From assembly GCA_910577085.1 (NCBI GenBank), contig CAJTLE010000125.1, positions 1 through 8,349 on the forward strand: a DNA stretch of 8,349 nt, in the 5' to 3' direction. The position numbers and the translations under genes were made by a program. The notes below the pieces were generated by a model. It had not been told where the DNA came from, did not search any database, and saw only the letters and a program-made list of their open reading frames with translations. How positions within the stretch are numbered: position 1 is the first letter of the stretch; each line of letters opens with the position of its first letter. This document shows positions 1 through 5,432 of this stretch, in pieces. The DNA comes from an uncultured Allobaculum sp. (GTDB taxonomy: Bacteria; Bacillota_I; Bacilli_A; Erysipelotrichales; Erysipelotrichaceae).

Positions 1-30
1 AGAGCAACTCGACCAGGAGTCAGGCGAGAA

Positions 31-70
31 TTTCCTTGGGCTAACCCCCATGGGGGTTAGCCCAAGGAAA
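31..70. repeat. Perfect 40-bp palindrome
   Basis: Positions 31-50 and 51-70 are exact reverse complements, with the centre on CATG (49-52). The half-site begins TTTCCTTGGGCTAAC. As RNA it could form an 18-bp stem with a CATG tetraloop. No T run follows on either strand, so it does not look like an ordinary rho-independent terminator. It could be a large operator, an intergenic palindromic repeat or the relic of a mobile-element end. The sequence alone does not decide between these. Confidence 0.9.
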
Positions 71-227
71 CCCCATCTGTTGGAGACTCACTTGGTTCTG
101 ATTACTCTCATACAATACGAGGAGAAATAAACTCCGTGTTCTTTTTGAACATTCTGGCAAAGAATCCGCGTTTGTGTTCTTTAGCCATTCTATTTACCTT
201 TCCAATCTTGATTCCTGATCATAAAGA

Positions 228-272
228 ATGCAGCCGCCAGCTGATCATTCGATCTACAAGCTGGCGGCGCAT
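228..272 (-). terminator. GC-rich hairpin, possible terminator of the binding-protein transcript
   Basis: GCCGCCAGCT (233-242) pairs perfectly with AGCTGGCGGC (259-268). The stem extends by ATGC/GCAT across one bulged A at 232, giving about 14 bp. The 16-base loop contains GATC-ATTC-GATC. On the minus strand the stem is followed by a short T-rich stretch (TTCTTTAT). This makes it the most terminator-like structure downstream of the gene ending at 508, although it is 236 bases away and the U tract is weak. It may instead be a repeat or an RNA-stabilising 3' stem. Confidence 0.4.
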
Positions 273-403
273 CATACTTCAGAATTGCAAACCGGTTCAG
301 CCTTTTGCGTCTTCACGTCTCTTTTCAAATCAACTCTTCTAAACCGTTTTTCAGAGTCTGACCAGACTTTCGCCACAAAGACCGGCTGGCTGGCGGTTCA
401 AGT

Positions 404-430
404 TTTTTAAATCCTGTAAGGATTTAAAAA
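404..430. repeat. A/T-rich 12-bp inverted repeat
   Basis: TTTTTAAATCCT (404-415) and AGGATTTAAAAA (419-430) are exact reverse complements around a GTA loop. The T and A runs are part of the stem, so there is no free U tract. It may work as a weak 3' stem for the minus-strand transcript or as a protein-binding dyad. Confidence 0.6.
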
Positions 431-456
431 CACGTATACATGTTTTCGCGTATTCA

Positions 457-484
457 GATCAGTCTGTTCTGAAGCAGACTGGTC
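457..484. repeat. CAGTCTG/CAGACTG hairpin just 3' of the binding-protein gene
   Basis: GATCAGTCTG (457-466) pairs with CAGACTGGTC (475-484) with one G-U pair and an 8-base loop, 23 bases beyond the stop codon at 508. No T run follows on the minus strand. The same core recurs in other intergenic regions of the window (around 354-367, 3641-3673 and 7217-7236). Confidence 0.6.
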
Positions 485-507
485 AAAGACTTTTCAAAAG
501 AGGAGAA

Positions 508-1816
508 CTATTCAGTTTTTGCCGCATCGTTCATCTGTTTGTTCCAGTCAGCCAGTTTGCTTGCAGCGTTGTCTTTAGTAACTTCGCCAGAAACGACAGA
601 TTTACCGAAGTTTTCACCGTATGTGAAGATGTTGGCCATAGCGGAGAAGGATGGCTGTGGTACAGCGTTGCTTACTGTATCGTTCTGAGCAGTAACCAGA
701 GCGGAAGAAGCGATATCTGGTTCTTCTAACAGTTCGAGGTTGCAAGGAACGATCGAACGTTCTTCCCAGTGAGCTTTCTGAGCGTCTTTACCACCGAGGT
801 ACAGTGCTAATGCGTTAGCAACTTCTGGATCGGAAGTATTTGGGTTAACACCAATTGCTTTAGAAGTCAGATAAGCACGCAGTGGAGTAGCGGTGCCATC
901 AAGATCGAAGGATGGAGCACCAGCGATACCGAGTTTGTCGCCTAAATCGCCGGCAACTGCATCATAGTCCCATGTACCGGAGAAGAAATCACCAGCAGAA
1001 CCATCACGAACTTTACTTAAACCAATACCTGTACCAACGCCATCGTTGACGAAGTTAGGATTGTTAACCAGGTCGATCAGGTAGTTCAGAGCTTTCAGAC
1101 CGTTTTCATTGTCGAAGTCTACGCCAGCTTCAAGGTCAGTTCCGTTTTCACCGAACATTGTGCATCCTGCACCATAGAAGAAGGATGCTGAATACCAGAA
1201 GTTATCAATTGGGAATGTTACAGTGCCTTTTTCCAGCATTGTGTTGAGGTTTTTAACGTCTTCTTCAGAGAAGGTTTCGTTGTTGTAGTACATGAACCAG
1301 GTGTTGGAAGTGAATGGAACACCGTAAACGCCGTCATTATAAGTAACAGTGTTTACCAGGGAAGGATCTGTACTGTTGTTGATTTCGTCGAGGTTTGCAC
1401 CACCGAAACGGGAAATGGCGTTCTTTTCAATCAGACGGCCAATCTGGTCAGAAGCATACAGGTATACATCAGGTCCAGCAGCAGGGTCTTTAGCAAGTTC
1501 GTCACCAGCAGAGCCCTCTGGAATTACTTTGTATTCAAAGGTAATGTTCCAGTTTTGGATGTAAAGCAGCGAACGCTTCGCACTGTTCCTGCAGCCATCC
1601 TTTGTTAGGATCTGCATCAGAAGTCTGGTCTTCACTTGGACCGGAAACGGTCAGTGTGACTGTTTTTGCTTCTTCGGAGCCAGAAGCTTCGGATCCAGCA
1701 GCTGCACTGGAACCAGCTGTGCTTCCTGTAGAAGAATCACCGCTGCCGCCGCAGCCTGCCATGGACAGAGCCATCAGACCAGCCATCAAGCCGGCACTAA
1801 GTTTTTTCATTTCCAT
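508..1816 (-). pseudogene. Sugar-binding ABC-transporter lipoprotein (MalE-like), frameshifted
   Basis: This gene encodes an extracellular solute-binding lipoprotein, probably for malto-oligosaccharides, split into two overlapping frames. The start at 1816 is set by AAGGAGG at 1826-1832, about 9 bases upstream. The first frame gives a signal peptide with lipobox M-A-G-C (Cys22), a Gly/Ser/Ala-rich linker, then T-V-T-L-T-V-S-G-P and E-A-F-A-A-L-H-P. It then runs to a stop in the wrong frame. The second frame carries the rest: N-W-N-I-T-F-E-Y, G-P-D-V-Y-L-Y-A-S-D-Q, G-V-P-F-T-S-N-T-W-F-M-Y-Y-N and the C-terminal helices, ending at 508. Removing one base from the T4 run at 1553-1556 joins them as H-P-N-W-N-I-T-F, giving 435 residues, a normal length for MalE-type proteins. 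Either a real mutation or a sequencing error in a homopolymer would explain it. Conservation of the rest suggests a recent event or an error. Sugar specificity is inferred from family resemblance and the nearby malQ; no permease gene is adjacent. Confidence 0.85.
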
Positions 1817-1825
1817 TTTGATTTT

Positions 1826-1832
1826 CCTCCTT
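1826..1832 (-). promoter_or_regulatory. Strong ribosome binding site of the binding-protein gene
   Basis: On the minus strand AAGGAGG lies 9 bases before the ATG at 1816-1814. A second ATG at 1810-1808 would be 15 bases away, so the upstream ATG is the better start, giving a protein that begins M-E-M-K-K-L. Confidence 0.85.
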
Positions 1833-1855
1833 ATGTCAAAATTACAGAAATGAGT

Positions 1856-1890
1856 CTGAATCCTGCATTGGAGCAAGATTCAGTTTTTTT
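1856..1890 (+). terminator. Terminator-like hairpin in the leader of the binding-protein gene, plus-strand polarity
   Basis: CTGAATC (1856-1862) pairs with GATTCAG (1877-1883), with three more pairs past one mismatch (TGC/GCA) and a loop of about 6 bases. Seven T residues (1884-1890) follow on the plus strand. In that orientation it is a plausible rho-independent terminator for antisense transcription leaving the 5' end of the binding-protein gene. On the minus strand it forms a hairpin about 25 bases upstream of the ribosome binding site, without a U tract. Confidence 0.45.
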
Positions 1891-2055
1891 CTGAAGGCGA
1901 TCTTTCTTTTCGGTCTGCCTGCTTCGCGTTTACGAAACAAAAGCACAACATTTTGTACTAATTTGCCAAAGACAGCAGAGAGTCTGGAACAATTCTTTCT
2001 GATAGCGGTCTGTCCTGTGGCTTCGTTGTACATTTTTTCTCAGACTATCCAAGAA

Positions 2056-2069
2056 TGAAAACGGATTCA
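2056..2069. promoter_or_regulatory. CcpA-type cre site upstream of the binding-protein gene
   Basis: TGAAAACGGATTCA matches the Bacillota cre consensus TGWNANCGNTNWCA at all fixed positions except one (A in place of the T after CGN). It lies about 240 bases upstream of the binding-protein start and just downstream, in transcript orientation, of a TATAAA -10 candidate at 2086-2091. This is a typical position for repression by CcpA with P-Ser-HPr. Carbon catabolite repression of a maltodextrin-binding protein makes biological sense. The assignment is based on consensus match and position only. Confidence 0.55.
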
Positions 2070-2085
2070 GAATTCAGATAGTTAA

Positions 2086-2091
2086 TTTATA
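2086..2091 (-). promoter_or_regulatory. Candidate -10 box (TATAAA) for the binding-protein gene
   Basis: The minus strand reads TATAAA here, five of six matches to the sigma-A -10 consensus. The -35 region at normal spacing (about 2109-2114) is poor, so an activator or another promoter may be used. The main support is the cre-like site just downstream. Transcription from here would give a leader of roughly 260 bases. Confidence 0.3.
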
Positions 2092-2170
2092 TCGCAATTC
2101 CGCAGAAATTACCTAATTTTTTGGTGCAAATTTCAGAAAAACTTCCTTTTTCTTCCATCCAATCCCATAT

Positions 2171-2200
2171 TTGACCGTTTTTTGATCGTTCAAAGATACT
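2171..2200 (+). promoter_or_regulatory. Candidate plus-strand promoter reading into the hairpin cluster
   Basis: TTGACC (2171-2176) and GATACT (2195-2200) are separated by 18 bases, matching five and four of six consensus positions. No plus-strand gene follows. A transcript from here would run through the hairpins at 2305-2451. An imperfect mirror copy (TTGAAC on the minus strand, 2188-2193, with a weak -10 at 2164-2169) overlaps it, so polarity is uncertain. Confidence 0.25.
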
Positions 2201-2304
2201 CTTTAGAGTTAATGCAATATTTATGCAAGGCGTGAATCCCATTTTGCGCACCGTACATCTATCCGATCGCCTGTTTTGCTCTTCTTTGATTCACCGAACA
2301 CTCA

Positions 2305-2331
2305 GCATTCCATTGTGGACCAATGGAATGC
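2305..2331. repeat. Perfect 11-bp stem with 5-base loop
   Basis: GCATTCCATTG (2305-2315) and CAATGGAATGC (2321-2331) are exact reverse complements around TGGAC. No T run follows on either strand. It is the strongest element of a hairpin series that continues with TCTGAT/ATCAGA (2344-2349 and 2356-2361) and CTGCTTTGC/GCAAAGAGCAG (2416-2424 and 2441-2451, with a 2-base bulge). A structured RNA or a protein-binding dyad would both fit. Confidence 0.6.
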
Positions 2332-2900
2332 GTGCTCAATGCGTCTGATCATCCAATCAGAGTCCATCCCGTTTCCCTGATCGCCGCCAAATTCAGGATT
2401 TGGAAAGCCTCAGGTCTGCTTTGCGGTTATGCAACGCCCTGCAAAGAGCAGTTGTCGGGTTTTGACATTTTGTCGACTCTTTATCAAACTTTTAGACCAC
2501 TAGCAGGACAGATGTCACACATTGAGTACACATTTCCGTGAACCGTGGCCTATTGTAATCCAATTCCTGTGAAATCCCTATCAAAATTTCATTAAAACTG
2601 TTTTCCTGACACGCCGAATGAACAGGATTTTGGGACTTGTCGTCCACAAATGGTAGGACCAATTTAGGATAAAGAACAGAAACAGTATTTGTATGTTCAC
2701 ATTGGATAATTTCACAAAAATTATGGAAACCACACATATTTTGAATTTGGTACCGTTTTCATTCCCTTTTGTCTCTCTTTCCCATGCCAGTCAAAAAGGG
2801 CATTCCCCGCCCATCCCCCTCCCAGGCAAGTCCAAATTGTGCTCCAAATGAATCGGAACAAGCCAAATCGACAAAAAATCGATAAAGCATCGAATCTCTG

Positions 2901-2952
2901 AAAATAAAAAAATCCAGTTTTCATCTGCCAGAAAGCAGATCAAAACTGGATT
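2901..2952 (-). terminator. Strong rho-independent terminator of the 3040-3576 gene
   Basis: AATCCAGTTTT (2911-2921) pairs with AAAACTGGATT (2942-2952). Then comes one C-C mismatch, and ATCTGC (2923-2928) pairs with GCAGAT (2935-2940) around a CAGAAA loop. On the minus strand the stem runs straight into a T run interrupted only by one A, ending near 2901. It lies 88 bases past the stop codon of the minus-strand gene above it. It could also stop plus-strand transcription weakly. Confidence 0.85.
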
Positions 2953-3039
2953 GGATTTTGCATCAGAAGCTTAAGAACAGATTTCCCCATTTTTGTTCTC
3001 TCTTTTTTGGGGATCAGATCTTATCCATTCTGCCTGACT

Positions 3040-3576
3040 CTACGCCTGAGCCGTGCGCAGTTCGGTTAAGGTTTCCGGGGAAAGTTTGGTTTTCTGAGGG
3101 TAGCGCTGGCGGAATGCCTGCACAAGTTCAGGAGAACCATTGATGATGACACATTCGGTCCGGTCCGCATCGTGCACCACGAGCAGATATGGTTTATATT
3201 TCGGGTTGCGGAAATTTTTGCGGATGACACGTTTACCGCGCAGTTTGGAACGGGAATATTCGTCGACCACAGACTGCATATCCGTGAAGACTTCCAGAAA
3301 CTGCAGATTCAGCCGATAAGCCTTGCGGCGTTTGTTCTTATTGACAATACGGTCAATATGAAATTCATCGTTGCAGATGATGTACTCATAATCGATGCGC
3401 AGCGAATGATTGTAATAATAAGCCAGCGCAAAGCAGGTAATCGAAAAAACCAGGGTGTAGTAAAGTGTCGGAGACAGGATAAAGAACAGAATTCCCATTA
3501 AAATCAATACATTGCGAAGCATCAGCTGGGAAAACTTAGGGATCGCCGGAACACTGTATTCAGCATAGACTTCCAT
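3040..3576 (-). CDS. Small membrane-anchored protein of unknown function (DUF6106-like)
   Basis: This 178-residue protein has no assignable reaction. The ATG at 3576 follows AGGAAGG (3584-3590) at 7 bases. A short N-terminal segment is followed by two adjacent hydrophobic stretches, about residues 20-37 and 39-55, forming a membrane hairpin. The C-terminal domain of about 120 residues is basic and cytoplasmic in character. It contains I-D-Y-E-Y-I-I-C-N-D-E-F-H-I-D-R-I (61-77) and then a cluster N-K-N-K-R-R-K (79-85). That pattern resembles the small Bacillota membrane family DUF6106 (Y-E-Y-I-x-x-x-G-E-L-x-I-D-K-I followed by R-K-R). I make this match from memory of the family and it needs a profile search. 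The gene stands alone, with its own probable promoter at 3684-3692 and a strong terminator at 2901-2952. Confidence 0.8.
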   Translation of the reverse strand: MEVYAEYSVPAIPKFSQLMLRNVLILMGILFFILSPTLYYTLVFSITCFALAYYYNHSLRIDYEYIICNDEFHIDRIVNKNKRRKAYRLNLQFLEVFTDMQSVVDEYSRSKLRGKRVIRKNFRNPKYKPYLLVVHDADRTECVIINGSPELVQAFRQRYPQKTKLSPETLTELRTAQA

Positions 3577-3683
3577 AAAATGACCTTCCTTTTTGCCAGA
3601 TCTTGCTGAATCCGGACTGCCTGAAACAAGCCAATCCGAATCAGACTGTAATTTTTTAGCGGTCTGGTCTGATCGTGTGTGTT

Positions 3684-3692
3684 ATTGTAACA
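3684..3692 (-). promoter_or_regulatory. Extended -10 promoter for the small membrane-protein gene
   Basis: The minus strand reads TGTTACAAT: a TACAAT -10 box (five of six matches, 3684-3689) preceded by the TGn extension at 3690-3692. The -35 region at 17 bases is weak, which is normal for extended -10 promoters. Transcription would start near 3677, giving a leader of about 100 bases. That leader contains an ATCAGAC/GTCTGAT dyad (between about 3641 and 3673). Confidence 0.5.
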
Positions 3693-3868
3693 AATAATCG
3701 AATCAGATTTCGGTCAATTTTTCGATTTGGTCTATCTGTTGGCTGAACTCCAGCCTGAAATATTGTCTTTTCAAGACAGTTTTCTTTCTGGTTCTGGCTT
3801 TTCTAAGCAGAAAGCTTGAAAAATTCAGTTTTATCAGATGGCCGCCAGTTGAATGAAAGGATTTTTCC

Positions 3869-4978
3869 ATGCGTAAATTTTCTGCCCTTCTTTTCGGGGC
3901 TGTTCTCTTACTTTCCGGCTGCTCCACTCCAAACAGTGAGACTTCGAGCCCTTCATCCACCCATTCCCTTGTCTCGGAAGAAAAAACATCTTCATGCTCT
4001 GATCAGAAAACCAGCACTTCATCTGCTTCCACGACTGTGGCAGAGAGCACTGAAGAAAATCGGGCCAGTGTTCTTGATCAGTTAGGAGCTCTTTCCGATC
4101 AGTCATCAGCCAAGGAAGTCAATGCTGCTTTTAATGCTCTGATCAGCCATACGGCTACTGCCTATGACTATTGCTTCCAGATCGATCAGCTGCGCTCCAG
4201 TCAGGTGCCTGAAACGGATAACGAACGCCAGTTCATTTTGAAAACCAAAACCGCGGATAAGATTCTCTCCTGCTACTTAGAGGGAACCACACTGTATGAA
4301 GTCACCCGCAATGCTCCCAGCGGCATCTCGGATGCTTATGTTGCTCTGGTCAAGATGGATGCCAGTTCCACCACTGCTGTTTCCGCTAACTTTGATGGTG
4401 GTGAATACACCACTCCAAATCCAACCCTGACCCTTAAAAATGTTCTTCCCGGCAAAGAAGAAGACACTTCAAACTTAAGTGACGAACAGATCCGTCAGAA
4501 TCTGATTGCCAATGAAACACAGTTATTCTCTTCAATGTTTGGCAACGCCCTGCCGATTGCCCCCTACAAAAACCCGGATTTCTATACTTTTGAACTCACA
4601 CCGGATGGAGATGGATATCTCTTTACCGTTCAGGCTAAAAATCTGAATACCTACAATCAGGTCCTGGACCGGCAGAAGGATCGCACCGATCTGTTTGAAA
4701 CGGGCAACTACATTGCGGACAGCTATCAGACCACCAGAGCAGAACTGACTTTCCACCTCGACAACCAGGGTGCGATTGAAAAAGCACTCCTGGATCTGGA
4801 AGAAACATTTGTCTACGATGGCCAGACGTACACCGCTGTTACTTCCCGTTCGGATACCCTCAAAAAAATCGATGGCCCAGCCGCCATGGACTTCCTCAAT
4901 TCCCTGTTTGAAAAAATTCAGAATGAGACCTTAACAGCTGGCTCGTCTTTCACACTCGATCTGCCGCTGGCCGGCTAA
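3869..4978 (+). CDS. Predicted lipoprotein of unknown function, 369 residues
   Basis: I do not recognise this family. The ATG at 3869 follows AAAGGA at 7 bases. The protein starts with a lipoprotein signal peptide M-R-K-F-S-A-L-L-F-G-A-V and lipobox L-S-G-C (Cys18), so it should be anchored on the outer face of the cytoplasmic membrane. Residues 19-65 are a Ser/Thr/Glu-rich, probably disordered linker. The rest (about 66-369) is a soluble domain with short alternating hydrophobic strands and a late segment A-E-L-T-F-H-L-D-N-Q-G-A-I (291-303) followed by E-E-T-F-V-Y-D-G-Q-T-Y. The layout, with helices then curved strands that include a self-describing 'L-D-N-Q-G' turn, recalls LolA/LppX-like lipoproteins of Bacillota, but this is only a loose resemblance. 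Three further cysteines occur (43, 102, 135). It is a single-gene unit between a divergent neighbour and a convergent malQ. Confidence 0.85.
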   Translation: MRKFSALLFGAVLLLSGCSTPNSETSSPSSTHSLVSEEKTSSCSDQKTSTSSASTTVAESTEENRASVLDQLGALSDQSSAKEVNAAFNALISHTATAYDYCFQIDQLRSSQVPETDNERQFILKTKTADKILSCYLEGTTLYEVTRNAPSGISDAYVALVKMDASSTTAVSANFDGGEYTTPNPTLTLKNVLPGKEEDTSNLSDEQIRQNLIANETQLFSSMFGNALPIAPYKNPDFYTFELTPDGDGYLFTVQAKNLNTYNQVLDRQKDRTDLFETGNYIADSYQTTRAELTFHLDNQGAIEKALLDLEETFVYDGQTYTAVTSRSDTLKKIDGPAAMDFLNSLFEKIQNETLTAGSSFTLDLPLAG

Positions 4979-5157
4979 GATCATTTCAGGATTGGGCCTT
5001 AGTTCATTCAAAATGTGCACTGACAATAGAATCGAATTCTTGATATAAAAAAGACATTTTTATTTTACCCAAAGATTGTTTGATCATTTGGAGGGCAGGA
5101 AGACTGATTCGATCCAGCTTCTTTTCCAGGCGAAAAATGGTTCGTCGAAAGACTTCC

Positions 5158-5183
5158 ATTTAAACCTGGATTCAGGTTTAAAT
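5158..5183. repeat. Perfect 11-bp inverted repeat
   Basis: ATTTAAACCTG (5158-5168) and CAGGTTTAAAT (5173-5183) are exact reverse complements with a GATT loop. No free U tract follows. It sits 18 bases before the bidirectional terminator and may add 3'-end stability to transcripts from either side. Confidence 0.65.
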
Positions 5184-5200
5184 TCGATCTCAATCCTTCA

Positions 5201-5248
5201 AATCAAAAATAAAAAGGCGGCCGGCAAGGTCGTCTTTTTATTTTGATT
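5201..5248. terminator. Bidirectional rho-independent terminator
   Basis: The left arm (5201-5222) contains AATCAAAAATAAAAAGG and then CGGCC. The right arm (5228-5248) is its complement, with two G-U pairs and one bulged A, around a GGCAA loop. The T run lies within the 3' arm in both directions, so it should end transcription of the plus-strand lipoprotein gene (stop at 4978) and of minus-strand malQ (stop at 5433), 185-222 bases from each stop. Confidence 0.85.
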
Positions 5249-5432
5249 CTGGTGATTTTTTACGGAGCCAACGGCCTGGATCGGGCATATTTTGTCTGCC
5301 TGCTGAATCATCTGCAGGTTTATAAGGAATGAGAGATGTTCATAACATGCAGACGATTCCGGTATTCCTATTTTCCTTATATTTTATGGAAGATTCCTGA
5401 ATTTTTGGATGGATCCGGATTGATGCGTGAAG

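Larger units (their letters stand above)
1..507. other. Gene-free region downstream of the binding-protein gene
   Basis: No convincing coding region was found here on either strand. The short open frames have no good ribosome binding site and run through inverted repeats. The stretch is rich in dyad symmetry: a perfect 40-bp palindrome at 31-70, a GC-rich hairpin at 228-272, a small AGTCT/AGACT dyad at 354-367, an A/T-rich hairpin at 404-430 and a CAGTCTG/CAGACTG hairpin at 457-484. It lies 3' of the minus-strand sugar-binding gene. That is where permease genes of a maltodextrin operon would be expected, and none is present within these 507 bases. Confidence 0.7.
1817..3039. other. 1.2-kb gene-free region with regulatory and structured elements
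   Basis: Open frames here are short, lack good ribosome binding sites and resemble no family. Supported contents are the leader of the binding-protein gene with an antisense-oriented terminator-like hairpin (1856-1890), a cre-like site (2056-2069), a weak promoter candidate (2086-2091), a hairpin cluster from about 2300 to 2451, and the terminator of the 3040-3576 gene (2901-2952). Between 2460 and 2900 I see nothing clear beyond ordinary A/T-rich and C-rich sequence. The length is unusual compared with the other gaps in the window (292-454 bases). Confidence 0.7.
4979..5432. other. Intergenic region between convergent genes
   Basis: This region contains a perfect 11-bp hairpin at 5158-5183 and a long bidirectional terminator at 5201-5248. 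A purine-rich GGAGGG stretch near 5090 is not followed by a start codon. The 23-codon frame from about 5329 has no family resemblance. Nothing else stands out. Confidence 0.7.

Noticed and set aside
2..130. Open frame from the window edge to TAA at 128-130, possibly the tail of an upstream gene
   Set aside because: It runs straight through the perfect palindrome and shows no recognisable motif. Forty-two open codons are not enough evidence.
136..410. Two overlapping plus-strand ORFs of 60-68 codons
   Set aside because: No good ribosome binding site, no family resemblance, and they span the hairpin at 228-272.
1842..2033. Minus-strand ORF of 63 codons in the leader of the binding-protein gene
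   Set aside because: Only a weak GAG precedes the ATG, it covers the terminator-like hairpin, and the peptide resembles nothing. It starts downstream of the cre site, so a leader peptide cannot be excluded, but nothing supports it.
2056..2069. A LacI/MalR-type operator reading of the cre-like site
   Set aside because: The match to the CcpA consensus is better and no MalR gene is in the window. The families bind similar sites, so MalR cannot be fully excluded.
2323..2924. Three ORFs of 67-81 codons on both strands in the gene-free region
   Set aside because: Overlapping, low-complexity or C-rich translations, no start signals, and one begins within the 2305-2331 hairpin.
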